The notes: a model not told the origin generated them from the letters alone. A stretch of DNA of 64,000 bases from Lunularia cruciata (GCA_948567375.1 OX419760.1:19778001-19842000); one strand, 5' to 3'; counted from the first letter of the stretch, positions 1-11,625 are shown. Numbers and translations are program-made.

Positions 1-484
1 ACATCCAAATGAGGTAAATTTTTATCATATAGAACTATTATCTAAGACCTTTCAATTGATTGCTTGATTTGGGCTTTAGATTTGTATACAAGCTGTTACA
101 ACATGTTTCCATTGTGTAAAGTTGTAAAGATCCTAGTTGTGAAAGGTGCAAATTCAAGCTATTGTATATTTGTACTCAATGATCCACATGAAGTGCTCTG
201 TATGTCATAAGAATAAGCTTTCTTAGACCATTACATTGAATACTGATTGATTGAGGTTATAGGAGAGAGGAGTAGCTCTAGGTACCTCAAATTTTTTAGC
301 CTTTGATATTTTTGTGAGATGCAGATTGGGAAGACAATATCTTTGCACTCACAATGAGGTATTTATATCTCATTAGAACCAGCTCCTCAAGGTACTTCAC
401 AAGCTATGCTTAATTGAAAATCTTGAAGTTTTGGTGTTGGAAGTAAAACTAAAAGATTGATTGGAGTGACTAATGATTCACACA
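1..484. other. Left-edge stretch without a recognised gene
   Basis: No reading frame, terminal repeat or RNA gene is recognised. It runs directly into the LINE ORF1-like region and may be the 5' untranslated part of that LINE, but no boundary or target duplication is visible to prove it. Confidence 0.3.
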
Positions 485-1178
485 ATGGAGGATTCCAAGA
501 TGGTGAACGGCATTGCTGATATGGCCATGAAGCAACAACAATTAGCTGAAATGTATAAGAAAGCTAATGACTTTCATAAATAGCTTAGAAGTTTCTCTTT
601 GCAAATGTCCCAATGCATGAGTACACTCATGGTTGACTTGGAGATTGTAAAGGTTGAAATCACTATTTTGAAAGAATCCTTGAACTTGGTCAACCAAGAG
701 ATTCAAGACCTCAAGTAGAGTACTATCTTATTATTAACATGAGCCAAGTGGATGGTTGATGCTACCAAGAAAGTCACCAACATTGCTACATAAAGTAGAG
801 GGCTGCAATAGGTTGTGGACATATTGGAAGTGAAAATGAATTCATATGCTAAAGCTACTAAGGTGGCTCAAATCTCTACTTGCAAGAGCATGAGGTTGAG
901 AAGGAGAAACAACTTGTTAGAATGAAGAACTTGAGTATTTTAGCATTGCCAAAGATAAAGAAGAAAGACACCAAGGCTATAGTGCATGAGTTTATTGCTG
1001 ATTCTTTGAGAGTCCATGATCCTCAGATTTTGCAAGCATATAGATTGGGACAACAAGATGCACAATGAAGAAGCATTTAGATGAGGTTTGGCTCACAAAA
1101 TTTGAGGAGTTCAATGACAGAAAACAAGGCTATACTCAAGGGGAGGCACATCTGGTTGGACCCTCATCTCACCTCTCT
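485..1178 (+). mobile_element. LINE, 5' segment (ORF1-like, broken)
   Basis: This is the left part of a non-LTR retrotransposon. An ATG at 485 opens a polar, probably coiled-coil stretch (roughly 485-850) with several in-frame stops. A second frame at 880-1068 continues it after a frameshift and contains RMKNLSILALPK and ILQAYRLGQ, which resemble the RNA-recognition part of plant and animal L1-type ORF1 proteins, where a short nucleic-acid chaperone binds the LINE RNA. The segment stops at 1178 because element A is inserted there, and the LINE continues at 6603. What I see are the frames and motifs; the ORF1 identity is inferred from the pattern and from the LINE ORF2 that follows. Confidence 0.55.
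1174..1178. repeat. Target site duplication of element A (left)
   Basis: TCTCT directly precedes the left LTR of element A and is repeated exactly at 6603-6607 just after the right LTR. A 5-bp duplication is what an LTR-retrotransposon integrase makes. Confidence 0.9.
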
Positions 1179-1583
1179 TGTTAAAGACTGAGACCAAGGA
1201 GAGAAATAGGAGAATGGAAGCTCACATTGGGACACTTGAATGAGAGAAAACTCTGAATGCCTAGCATGAGCTTTGGCTCTTGTATTTATAAAGAGCATAC
1301 AAGGCCCTTGAGAAGCTTCTCAAGAAGCTTCCTTGAGCTACTTTATTGGAGTGCCTAAACTGGAAAGCTTCTCAAGAAGTTTCCTTCTAGAAACCACTTA
1401 CTTGGCGTGCAAGCTAAGCTAGTTGGAAGCTTCTAGAAGTTACCTACTTGGGGTGCAAGCTAAGCTAGACAAGAAGCTTCCCAAGAAGTTTCCTAGATAT
1501 TTTGGGAATATTCTAGGCTAATTTGTCTTATTTGCTACTTTGTTAGCCCTACTAACTTTGTCACTAAACTCCATATTGTTACA
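1179..1583 (-). repeat. Element A 3' LTR
   Basis: Long terminal repeat bounded by TG and CA, with TGTAAC at the element's own 5' side. On the minus strand it has a TATA-like TTTATAAA near 1290. It also holds a GAAnnTTCnnGAA array at 1426-1438. It pairs with 6178-6602. Confidence 0.9.
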
Positions 1584-4500
1584 TATTCCCCCACCGCTAG
1601 TTGGTGATGTCCTTATGGCCAATGAAGCTTCAAACTCTTAGATGTGGCCAGTTGGCCAATTGGCCAGTCTAGAGATAAGAAAGAGGTTCCCATGTGGTAT
1701 CATGAAGGGGATACCCTTTCCAAAGGACCTTGTACTCTATACATTATTGACGGCCTTGTTGAATATGGCAATGCGTAAAGATATGATCAACTTTGTACTA
1801 CTCATGATCATTGATAGCGACAAGAGGAGGAGGAGGAGGTTGGACTGAAGAGGAAAAGAAGAGGGGCTAAGAACAAAGGGTTTCAACTTGGATACATGAA
1901 AGATAGGATGGATGCACATATGGTAAGGCAAGGCAAGTTGATAAGCAACAAGAGAGAAAATTTGGGTGATATCAAAGGGTCTTATCTAATTAAGAGCGAG
2001 TTTACAAACTTAGGTATCAAGTGGGAGAGGGAGGTTATTGGATGAGAGCATGACCTTATCACCAACTTGAAAGTTGAGATCGTGGCAATGGTGATCTGCA
2101 TATTGTTTCTATCAATTTTGAGCAACAAGAAGATGAGATTCTGCTTGTTGGAGTTGGGAGATGGTGGTCAAGAAGATGGAAGTATGAGGGACATGAGGCG
2201 GGGAGGGAGCAAGAAGGGAACTTGGAACAAGTGGGTCTTGGCCAAAATTGAGAAAGAAAGGAGAGAATCCAATGCTTGTCTATTTAGAATTGTTATATGC
2301 AAACTCTATAGCTGTAAGACATTTATCTTGATTGGTATGGTGAATTTTGACAAAGGCATGAAACATATCTTCCAAGGTGCAGTTTGCACATTTAGTTTGT
2401 CCATCAGTTTGAGAATGATAGGTTGTGGAGAAAGTAAGCTTAGTGCCAAATATCTAGAAGAGTGCTTGCCAAAACTTTCCAGTGAAGCAAGGATTATGGT
2501 CGGAGATGAGTACATGCGGCATCCCATGATGCTTGAATACATTGTCAAAGTAGAGTTGTGCCAAGGTTGGAGCATCCATAATATCAACCTTTGGTGCCAA
2601 ATGGATTTGCTTACTAAGCTTATCCACAAACACCACCATTGTTATGTGACCTTGCTTTGTCTTGGGCAAGGAGGTGATGAGATCTAAGCTCACATGCTCC
2701 TAATGAGTAGTTGGAATGGGGAGTGGTTGAAGGAGTCCACTCGGCTTCTGGTTACTGGCCTTGTTGCATTGACAACTCTCACATGATTAGACAAACTCTC
2801 AAACATCTCTTTCCATGTAGGCCACCACCATTGGCGTTGGAGGGTACCCAAGGTCTTGTCTACACCTATATGACCAGCTATTGGTAAATCATAGGCTTCT
2901 TGAAGGCGCACAAGTTAGAGATCACCTTTGGCTAGAACATAGATCCGGTCTTCATGGAATAGAAGATCTTCCTTGAAGGAGAAGGTGTTGTACTCCTTGT
3001 TGCATGCTATCAAAAAACCATGTACCATTTGGAAGAAGGGATCTTGTTGTAGAGCTGATTGAAACTCCTTATGGACCTTGGAGTCAATTGACACCGTCGT
3101 AATTGCCATTGTGCTAAAAGGAAGAGACTTCAAATCAGGTCATTGTGATAGAGCATCAGGGATGACATGGAACCAACCTCGTTTGTACTCAAGTTTGATG
3201 TCAAACAATTGGAGTTGCTCCTCCCATCAATGATGTTTGACTCTTCATGTGTTACAAGTGTAAGGTCTGCAACAATGGTTTGTGATCAGTTCACATGATC
3301 ACTTGTTTCCCCAAGAGATAATGCCACCATACCTTGGTGGCATATACCATTGCAAGTTGTTCTTAATCTTGAGCAGAGTAATTTCTTTCAACTATATTTA
3401 GTTGGCAAGACACAAAGGCAATGGGATGTAATCCATATGGAAATTCCTGTTGCAACATGGCTCCAATTGCAAAGTTAGAAGCATCAAAATCAACCACACA
3501 AGGTAGTTGAGGATCATATGTTTGAAGAATAGGTCTTGAAGACACCATATGTTTCAACTTTTGGAATGCTTCTTCATGCTTGGTGATAAATTGGAAGCTC
3601 AAGTTCTTCCCCAAGAGGTCAGTCAATGGTGCAACTACATGAGCATAATAGTGGATGAACCATTGGTAAAAATAGGCCAATCCATTGAATGTCGTTACTT
3701 CTATAGCATCCATTGGAGTAGGTCAATTAATAATGGCCTTGATTTTCTCTTTTTCCATCTTGATCACCTCCAATGAGATCTTGTGGCCCAAGAAAGTAAC
3801 CTCCTTCTACCAAAAGACACACTTCAACTTCTTGCAATAAATTTCCAGAGTCATAGTCATCTTAGGACTTCTTGCACATGATTCACATGTTCTACATCTG
3901 TCTTGCTATAGATTAAGATATCATCCAAGAACACCACCACATACTGATCCAATAGTCCATCCAACACCCAATGCATCTGATCCATGAAGACTGTTGGAGC
4001 GTCATTGAGCCCAAAAGGTAGAACTCTCCACTTGAAATGCCCATACCTTGTGCAAAAGGTAGTCTTTTGCACATCCTCCCTATCAATGGGGATTTTGCAA
4101 ATAGCCACTACAAAGATCCAACTTAGAAAAGTATTGTGCTCCATTCAATTGATCAAACAAGTCATTGATCTGAGGCAAGTGATATGCATTCTTCATTGTT
4201 TGCTTATTGAGCCCACGGTAATCAATACAAAAACAAAGTCCTCCATCCTTCTTTGGAATGAATAGTACTGGTGCTCCCCAACGAGAGGTACTATGTTATA
4301 TGAAGTCTTTCTCCAACAACTCTGTAAGTGTTGTTTGCAACTCCTTTAACTCCTTTGGTGAGAGCCAATAGATTGGTCTACTCATTGGAGTACTCCTTGG
4401 CAATAACTCAATCTTGAAGGGAATACCACCATCAAAGGGTAACCCCTTCAGTAGATCATCCGGAATACATCCATAAAATCCTAAACTATTTGATCAACCA

Positions 4501-4591
4501 TTGCTTGATGAGACTCTTGGCCCTTCTCAGATTGTCCTTGTACAATTGGCTTGATCCACACTGCAAAAGCAAACTTATCTTCCTCCAAAGC

Positions 4592-4828
4592 TTGCTCTAT
4601 AGCTGATTCACTAACAAACTTCCCATCAAGGAACTCATCTTTCTTCAAAGCTTGCTCCATGGCTACTTTCTTGGCAAATTAACCATCTTGGGACTCATCT
4701 CCCTTCAAAGTTTGCTCTATTCCTACCTTCTTGATAAACTTCCCATCTTGGGACTCATTTCCCTTCAAGGTTTGCTCTATTGCTACCTTCTTGACAAACC
4801 TCCCATCCTAAGACTCACTATTCTTAGG
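4592..4828 (-). repeat. 60-bp tandem repeat in element A
   Basis: Four consecutive units of 60 bp (4592, 4652, 4712 and 4772), each encoding on the minus strand a 20-residue unit of the type KKVAIEQxLKGxESQDGKF. The array lies between the protease and reverse transcriptase regions. The same array is at 39781-40005 in element C, so it belongs to the family and not just to this copy. Confidence 0.85.
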
Positions 4829-6165
4829 TATCTTACTCAATTCCTTTACTACTTGCATAAACATGAAATTCTTTGGACTTCTAGAATCAACCAAAATCCT
4901 ACAACCTCAATTAGATATCATACCTTATAAGTGAAGAAAACTTTCATAGGTTGAGCTTTCAATCCATTAGAACTAATCAAGCTTCCAATAGGCGGCTCAA
5001 AATCTCCTATTGAGATTCCTTGTTTCCTTGATCATTCCGCTCTACAAACTCCATCTGGGCAACTTGTTGAGGTCACCCATTCTTAAGTGGACATTCAACA
5101 ATGTGATGTCCAACCTAGCAATAATAAAAAAATTACCATTTTGTCACAATCCTTCTCTATCCATTGAATCAAGTGGTCACCGTTGGGTAGCATCAATCTC
5201 CATTGGTGTCGGTTCCTCCACTTTTGGATAGTGTATTGGTAGACATTGTGTAGGTCAGGGTCAAGATCAAGTTGTTGCAACCAAGGAATCAAAGCGCTTA
5301 GCCAATTGCATGGCTTCTTCCATGTTTTGTGGTTCCTGCATGGTCACCTCCAATTTGGTTTGTGACTTCAAGTCCCTCACAAATCAATCCAAAATGTCAC
5401 CTTCTTGTATATCTAGAATCTGCATGATGTTGTTCTAAAATTGCTTGATGTGGCTCCTTATAGTGCCAATCTGCTTTGACTCTGCCAATTTATCTCATGC
5501 AGCTCGGGTGATATTTATAGTTTGAAATTGAGCAAGTATTGCATCCTTGAATTCCTTAAATGTTAAGATTGGTGCAATAATATATTGTTCAGCTTGCTCC
5601 ACTTGGAATTGCCACCAAAGTTTTGCCACACCATCCAATTGGCTAGAAGCTAAGAGAATCAATTTCCGTTCATCTTGAAGATTGGTAGCTTCAAAGTAAC
5701 ATTTGCAGTCAAACAAAAAATTCTCCATTATGCCTAGAAGATTCTTGCCTTCAAACACCTTGGGTTTTGGAAATTGGATTCTATCTTCTTCATCTTGAAT
5801 TGGCACTCTCTCTATGTGTTCTTGTTGTTGGGCTCGTTCATCCAACAATTGCGAAAGGTGCTTGATTTGTTGTTGCATAGCAATGATAATATCCGGTATT
5901 GCTACCATGGCAACTACTCTATCCCACTACTCCCAATTTATCTAATTTATTAATATATAGATGCAACATATCCACCATTCTCCATAAGTCACAATTGGAA
6001 GTATCAAGGGTTCCTTAGACAAGGTGATCATATGTAGAAAATCTTGCCCAAAGCACAAAGTGATGAATTGTGTGAACCAATGCTTGGTAGTACTTGGACA
6101 CAAAAATCCCAATGGTTTGGTGGAAGTGGATTTGGTGTTCTATAATTCCATCCATCCTATTCCTA

Positions 6166-6177
6166 CTCTGATACCAA
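6166..6177 (-). other. Primer binding site of element A (tRNA-iMet)
   Basis: On the minus strand the sequence directly inside the 5' LTR reads TTGGTATCAGAG. TGGTATCAGAG is the complement of the 3' end of plant initiator tRNA-Met, the usual primer for minus-strand synthesis. Confidence 0.85.
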
Positions 6178-6602
6178 TGTAAAAGACTTAGACCAAGGAG
6201 AGAAATAGGAGAATGGAAGCTCACATTGGGACACTTGAATGAGGGAAAAATCTGAATGCCTAGTATGAGCTTTGCTCCTATATTTATAGGGAGCATAAAA
6301 GACCCTTGAGAAGCTTCTCAAGAAGCTTCCGTGAGCCACTTTCTTGGATGCAAGCCAAGTTAACTGGGAAGCTTCTCAAGAAGCTTCCATCTAGAAGCTA
6401 TTTACTTGGCATGCAAGCTAAGCTAGTTGGAATCTTCTAGAAGCTTCCTTCTAGAGGTTATCTACTTGGGGTGCAAGCTAAGCTAGCCAAGAAGCTTTCC
6501 AAGAAGCTTCCTAGATACTTATAGAATATTCTAGGCTAATTTGTCTTATTTGTTATTATGTTAGCCCTACTAACTTTGTCATTCAAACTCCATATTGTTA
6601 CA
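6178..6602 (-). repeat. Element A 5' LTR
   Basis: TG...CA repeat of 425 bp. It contains an uninterrupted four-block array GAAnnTTCnnGAAnnTTC at 6430-6447, upstream (in element sense) of a TATA-like stretch near 6280. Several other AAGCTTC palindromes are present. Confidence 0.9.
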
Positions 6603-7082
6603 TCTCTCCAATGGGAAGCAAGGAAGGGGGAATTAGCAAGAGTGAAGGAGGCTCAACAAGCAAGTTTTTGTTGCATTTTTGAGAGATAATAGAGATATGA
6701 TCACCCAAAGGAAACAATCAATTGCTACATACCAACTCCAAACTCTTAGAGTGTTTTTTTGGAATATTCATAGGCTCACACACCAAGTACTCAAGTGTTA
6801 GGCCCTTGTGGGAGAGTGCTTATCTGATCAACCTTGAAGAAACATGGGAACATGAGAGAACACCATTCAAGATATTGAAGGATTCAATCTTGTTGTTAGT
6901 TCAACCTGGAACAAGCAGAGGCAACATAAGGGAACAGACTTTGGAGGTATTGCTACTTATGTCAGATTTAGCCTTGAGAAATCAGTCTCTTTGATAGACC
7001 AAACTCAAGTGGGCAATGCCAATGGTTGAAGATTGGAGGAGTTGTTTCATCTTGCTTCCTTTCTATTTGCTACTTTGCTTAG

Positions 7083-7475
7083 TTGACATCACCAATTTAC
7101 TCAAGTGGAGCTCTCAACACCATGAAACCTTTCCATTCCTTTACAAGGGATGTGTTGGAGTTTCAAAGTAACGGTGCAACACTTGTTCTTGGTGATTTCA
7201 ATGCTAGGATCCAAGCTTCTCAAGTTCATAGCTTGATAGATGATTCTAGTGCTTGGTTATGCTATTCCCTAGATCTAGTGTGCAATCCCATCAGTGAGCA
7301 CTTTTTGAGCTTTGGTACTAGTCATAACTTGAAGATTTTGAATGGCCTTTCTCAATTTCTTGAAACTTGCAAGAGCACATACTTTGCTTCTGGTGGATCA
7401 AGCAACATAGATTACATGCTGAACTCACCTAGTTATATACACCTTGTCTTAGATTTTGTTAGTTTAGAACCTTAA
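7083..7475 (+). pseudogene. LINE endonuclease fragment
   Basis: A 130-residue open stretch with the GDFNAR and S-x-IDY motifs of the exonuclease/endonuclease/phosphatase fold used by LINEs. The N-terminal part, with the metal-binding asparagine and glutamate, lies upstream near 6745-7000 in other frames (a WNI-type motif is readable). The fragment is a decayed piece of ORF2, not an independent gene. Confidence 0.75.
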
Positions 7476-8822
7476 ACCTAAATCTGGCAATGCACCTCTA
7501 TCCTGTGCCATCCATCTTCCTTGCCCCAATAGAACCACATAACCTATTGAGCAAACCTCTAAAGGGAAACTCCATCTAGATTTTCACAAGAGAAATATGT
7601 ACCAACAAGCTATCCAAGAGAAGTTGAGCTTTATGGAATGGAGCTCTTATTTCCCAAAGCAAAGTTATCAATTCATTGGACTTCTTCAATCTACATCAGT
7701 TTTATTGTTTCCAATAGGAAGAGACTTGGTCTCCCATGCAATAGATGGTATGATACATATTGTAAAAGAACAACAATCAAAGGTATGAATAGATCTCTTG
7801 ATCAGGTTGGATAGAAACTTGCTTTTATCCATTATAAAAATTTGGTGAAGTGCAAGAAGAGAGTATTTCTAAGGGGGTTGAGTTGAGTTGAGTACTAAAA
7901 TGACAAGAAATCTCAAGGCTTTTTGGAAGAATGTTATTTTTAGATCTCCATCTCCATTGCTAGACTTGAAGGAGCTTTGTAGCTATGTCAAGGACCTTTA
8001 CTTCTTCACCAATGCTCCAAGCATGGCATATGGCCTTGGATTTTCTCTCACCTTCTCTAAAATTGATGTCAAGTACTAGCTCAAGAATTTAGCCAATGAT
8101 AAGGCCAAAGATCTTGATGGACTTTGTGTTGAACTTTTGAAATGTGGTAGCAATCATCTGATTCTAGTACTCACTTCTCTCTTGAATGAAGCAATAAGGT
8201 GTGGCTTTCTTGATAGATGGTGTTTAAGGGAAATTAGTTCCCATTCACAAGTTTGGCCAGAGGATGTTATCACCAATTACCATACCATACTAGTTGGTTG
8301 TATGGTCAAATTTTGGGTCTAGGTTGAGTACTTGGGTTAAAAAGTACAAAATTTAGGCTAAGTGCCAAGTTGATTCCAAATCAGGCTATAGTACTTTGGA
8401 CCATCTATTAGTACTCCATGTTTTTTGGTGGAAATCCAAGGGTGTTGGAAGAGCTCTCTATGTTGCATTTATTGATTTCAAGAAGGCTTTGATAAGGTGC
8501 TCAGGAAATCTCTAAGTGAGAGACTCATTGAAATTGGTGTTTCATTGGATCTGATTGGTGCTAAGATTGATCTTTAGACTCTAAGAGAAGGTGATTCTGA
8601 GACTCTTATCTTTGAGCTCTAAAGATGTCCTTAATACAATGGGAGTGATTCAAAGCTGCTCTCTATCTCCAACTTTGTTTGGAATCTTCATCAATGACCT
8701 AGAGAGAGTACTCCTGGAAGTTGGAGCTACAAGAGTGTAGGTTATCTCCTTGATGATACATGCACTTCTTTATGCAGATGACGTTGTGCTCTTCTCCACC
8801 AATCTATAGTTTATAGAAGCTA

Positions 8823-9182
8823 TTGGATTCTCTTCTTTTGTTTTGCAATCAAACAAAGATGGAGGTGAACCTTGACAAGTCCAAGGTGATTGTAGTGGAT
8901 TCTAAAGGTGTCACACCTTTCTTCTTTGATAAAAAGCACTTGAAGCAGGTTTCTTCTTACAAGTACTTGGGGACAGAGCTTTCTCATGACTATATCTGGT
9001 CTACTTGTGTGAAGAATAGAATCAATGTAGAGTTTAGAGCTTTACAATCACTCATGAATTTCTCTAGACTTGCTCATCTTACCACATGGGATTTGAAGAA
9101 GGTGCTTTCCAGATCTCTTGTACTGATTATCATTCTCTATGGTGCTCAGATTTGGGGTCCATGTACTAAGAAGACTTGGTAG
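8823..9182 (+). pseudogene. LINE reverse transcriptase C-terminal fragment
   Basis: A 119-residue open stretch directly after the YADD box. It has MEVNLDKSKVIV (the conserved post-catalytic lysine region), SSYKYLGTELS and ILYGAQIWGP, which match the thumb-proximal part of LINE reverse transcriptases in order and spacing. The frame is not shared with the YADD stretch, so the gene is frameshifted. Confidence 0.75.
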
Positions 9183-9610
9183 CAAAAGTTTGAGAAAGTT
9201 AAGAAAATGTTTTTGTATGATGAACTTGGTGTGAGGACCCAAAATCTTTATGTTTTGATCCTTATTGAAACAGGTTTTTGCCTCTTGAGGCTGAAGCTTT
9301 ATTCTTAGCTCTCACATATGCCACTAAGGTGAGGTCCATGGAGCATGAGAGACTTCCATACCAAGTTCTTTGTGCAACCCTATCTATTGGCTGCTACATA
9401 GATCTGATTGAATGAGCTACAAGGTAGAATGTCTCTTAACAACATTAGAGATTGGAGTGTATTTTGTTACAAGAGGTGATCAAAGAGTAGTTCTTACATC
9501 AACTAGAACTAGCTTTCATAGACTAGAAGTAGAACAAAGATGATAGTAGCAGATAGAGCAATCCATGCAGCTTTGCATATTATGTACTATGAGCAAAGTA
9601 GAGGATGAGC

Positions 9611-10289
9611 TGTAACACCCATTTGTGCATGTGTGTGGTATTGTGATATTTAGCTTGGTATTACAAGTACTTAAGAGATATTATTTATATAGAGATAAAG
9701 GATGGTTCTATATTAGTCATGGTTAGCTAAAGTTAGTCATAGCTAAGATAGATGGAACCTTACTTTAGAGGAAGTAGAAAAGATGAGCACCACTATTTTG
9801 GATTTTAGTGTGTTGACTTGGTATTATTCCTAGGTGTTTGGCTTTGGGGAAAGAGTTGAGAACTCTTGGGCCCGCAAGCCTTTTTGTTTTGGATTCTTCT
9901 TTAGTCCAAGGATAGCCCATGTGAAGGAATCCTTGCTTTAGTGGTTGGGTCAAGATAAGGGGAATATGCCCATGTGAATGGATATTCCTTTCTACTTTTT
10001 GACTTTACTTGACTTTTAGTCTAGTAACTTGAGTTACTACGGTAATTAGTAACTTTGGTACGTAACTATTTCACAAGTATATAAGCAAGGAGTGAGGAGG
10101 TACTCATCATCCTTTCATTTGCAACTATCTCTCTCTCATTGAGTTCTCTAGTGAGCAATGTCTTGAGTCTTGGAGTGTTAGCCTTGGAGGAGTATGATGG
10201 AGTTGGGGTTCCTTGCCTTCTTAGTCCATGGTGCGCTACCATAATAGCCATCAGAGGTTTATCCTGAGTGAGAGACAGGCCGGCTCACA
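9611..10289 (+). repeat. Element B 5' LTR
   Basis: TGTAACACC...CTCACA repeat of 679 bp. A TATA box (TATATAAG) lies at 10078-10085. TTGACT, the core of WRKY-bound W-boxes, occurs at 9813, 9999 and 10009, and an AGTAACT/AGTTACT dyad lies at 10023-10038. The last two TTGACT sites are 65-80 bp upstream of the TATA box. Confidence 0.95.
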
Positions 10290-10293
10290 TTTT

Positions 10294-10311
10294 TGGTTCC
10301 GTTGCCGGGAC
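10294..10311 (+). other. Primer binding site of element B
   Basis: TGGTTCCGTTGCCGGGAC begins four bases after the LTR. It resembles the tRNA-Asp-type primer site (TGGCGCCGTTGCCGG) known in some plant gypsy elements but differs in two bases near its start, so the actual primer tRNA is uncertain. It is clearly not the initiator tRNA-Met site used by A, D and E. Confidence 0.7.
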
Positions 10312-10330
10312 CTCTCTAGAAGGCAAGATA

Positions 10331-10501
10331 ATGTTCCGCGTCCAATTCTACATTAGGCAGAAGGAGGCTATGAGAGTTCACTTGGAGAGAACATTAGGAG
10401 AGGAGAGGGCTGAACTTATGTTAGAGAACCAAGATCCATTTGTATACCCTGTAGTTCATTATGATGTCTTTGAGGTGATTTTGTACATCTTGTACACATG
10501 A
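10331..10501 (+). CDS. Element B leader ORF, module copy 1 (56 aa)
   Basis: Small frame just inside the 5' LTR. From the ATG at 10331 it encodes 56 residues; the frame is also open upstream to an ATG at 10268 inside the LTR. It is similar along its length to the 54-residue frame at 11626-11790. Both share MRV, TLG, PFVxPxVxY and a C-terminal YILY close to the stop, about 20 identical positions. It has no recognised domain. The match between two copies separated by 1.1 kb suggests a real, duplicated product and not chance, although the function is unknown. Leader frames upstream of gag are known in some plant gypsy groups (Ogre). Confidence 0.55.
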   Translation: MFRVQFYIRQKEAMRVHLERTLGEERAELMLENQDPFVYPVVHYDVFEVILYILYT

Positions 10502-11125
10502 GAGGAATTGGAGAGATTGTGTGAGGTGGATTGCAGATTTTGGGGATTAAGGTGATTTTGGGCAAAATCTCAAGTTTGAGATCTGGACTTGAGATTTCTA
10601 CACATGATAGCTTGGGTTATCTTTCAGTTAGCACACTTGAAATTATTGAGAGAGCTTCTATGCGCACTGGGCTAGAATTTTTGAAAGTTGATAGGGTAAA
10701 GTGCTCCCGCAACTGCATGCTCTCTGGAAAATTGTACAGAGTCTGCCATTTCTTCAATTTTTAGTGAATTGTCCTAAAAATTTCCAAGAAAATTCAGTGC
10801 ATTTTATCCTACCTGGTGCCGCAAAAATTAGAGAGAGATCATTTTTGCGCAGTGCGTTATGAGTTTTTGAAGTGAGGGGGGTGGTTTTCAGACCAAATCT
10901 GAAATATGGGTGCTGAATAGAAAGGTGTCTAGGCCAAATGGCTTGATGAAAAGATCTAAAATTTTGCAGGGAAGGACGCCCTAGAGTTGTAATCAAGTGT
11001 GGAAAATTTAAGAGGACTGTGACATATTCGTTGGGAGATTTGAGTGACATTGTGAGGAAGGGTCAATTCTGCAGAGTGGAGATCTCATGCATGAGAAGTT
11101 TGAGATCAACAAAAAGCATGTTTGA
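10502..11125 (+). other. Element B leader, noncoding-looking spacer
   Basis: Between the first small frame and the zinc-knuckle frame no convincing coding sequence is seen, although one open stretch (10531-10764) exists without recognisable features. It may be untranslated leader or an intron; I cannot tell from sequence alone. Confidence 0.4.
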
Positions 11126-11623
11126 GTGTTTAGATTCATCTTGGGGAACATGGAGGGTCATCAAGAGTGGAAATTGAGATTATGCAAGGTTCCCCAAGGG
11201 TTTGAGGTGATTGTAGGGGTGGATTTGAGGAAAAGAGAGTTTACAATAGAATTTGAAGAGAGTGTTGAGAGGATCCAAAAACCTACACCACTTGGAGGAA
11301 AGAGTGAGTCTAAGTGCTTTCTATGTGGAGAGAAGGGACAGAAGGCAAGTTCATGTCCATTGACCTTTGAGAGCAAGAGATTGAGGGAAAGGAGAGGCTT
11401 ACTTGACTTGGGTTTGCATGTTGGACCTTCTTCACCAAGATTGGGAGGGAGAAGATCTAAGACCAAGGAGTTGTGTGAGGTTTGTGGAGTTGAAGGACTT
11501 CCAAAAGGACATGAGTGTAGTGGAGTAAAAGCACTTTTGGAAACTTTGGTGAAGGATCTTGGAGAGAGTCTTAGTACAGCTACAGAAATACTACCACCTT
11601 CATCAGCTAGTTCTCAAGATTAG
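11126..11623 (+). CDS. Element B zinc-knuckle leader ORF (165 aa)
   Basis: A 165-residue frame placed before gag. It has a polar N-terminal half (residues 1-55), then CFLCGEKGQKASSC (about residues 63-76), a CX2CX9C arrangement like a CCHC knuckle with glutamine at the usual histidine place, and a second cluster CEVCGVEGLPKGHEC (about residues 117-131) with three cysteines and a histidine. The C-terminus is serine- and threonine-rich. Gag-pol downstream carries its own standard CCHC knuckle, so this is an extra possible nucleic-acid-binding protein. The function is inferred from cysteine spacing only. It may be made from a spliced or internally initiated RNA. Confidence 0.6.
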   Translation: MFRFILGNMEGHQEWKLRLCKVPQGFEVIVGVDLRKREFTIEFEESVERIQKPTPLGGKSESKCFLCGEKGQKASSCPLTFESKRLRERRGLLDLGLHVGPSSPRLGGRRSKTKELCEVCGVEGLPKGHECSGVKALLETLVKDLGESLSTATEILPPSSASSQD

Positions 11624-11625
11624 TG

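Larger units (their letters stand above)
1179..6602 (-). mobile_element. Element A: Ty3/gypsy chromovirus, old and broken
   Basis: Old LTR retrotransposon on the minus strand, inserted in the LINE and flanked by TCTCT. In element order, from right to left, it has a 5' LTR (6178-6602), a primer site for initiator tRNA-Met (about 6166-6177), a gag region (about 5495-5910), a linker with four 60-bp tandem repeats (4592-4828), reverse transcriptase (about 3857-4440, with VVFLDDILIYS), RNase H (about 3180-3500), integrase (about 2300-2920), a chromodomain-like end (about 1650-1830), a G-rich polypurine tract (about 1584-1597) and a 3' LTR (1179-1583). The chromodomain and the gene order place it among chromoviruses. 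It is the same family as element C. The two LTRs differ at roughly a tenth of positions by eye, so it is old, and it carries many breaks (dozens). It is a fossil. Confidence 0.9.
6603..9610 (+). mobile_element. LINE, 3' segment (endonuclease and reverse transcriptase, broken)
   Basis: Continuation of the LINE after element A. An endonuclease-like domain at about 6745-7472 shows LVLGDFNARI near 7182 and SNIDYMLNS at 7401-7427, the metal-binding and catalytic signature regions of apurinic-type LINE endonucleases. Reverse transcriptase motifs follow: VAFIDFKKA at about 8462, CSLSPTLFGIFINDLE at about 8655-8702, LLYADDVVLFS with YADD at 8771-8782, and YKYLGTEL at about 8960. Together they nick DNA and copy the element's own RNA at the target site. 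The frame changes several times and has many stops, so no full ORF2 remains. It is cut at 9610 by element B. LINE-like sequence may resume at 17418, but I could not recognise motifs there. Confidence 0.8.

Noticed and set aside
2067-2687. Open plus-strand frame of 206 residues
   Set aside because: It lies antisense to the integrase region of element A, where the minus strand carries recognisable integrase motifs.
9765-10251. Minus-strand open frames of about 60 residues, repeated identically at 16893-17379
   Set aside because: They lie in both LTRs of element B and are identical only because the LTRs are.
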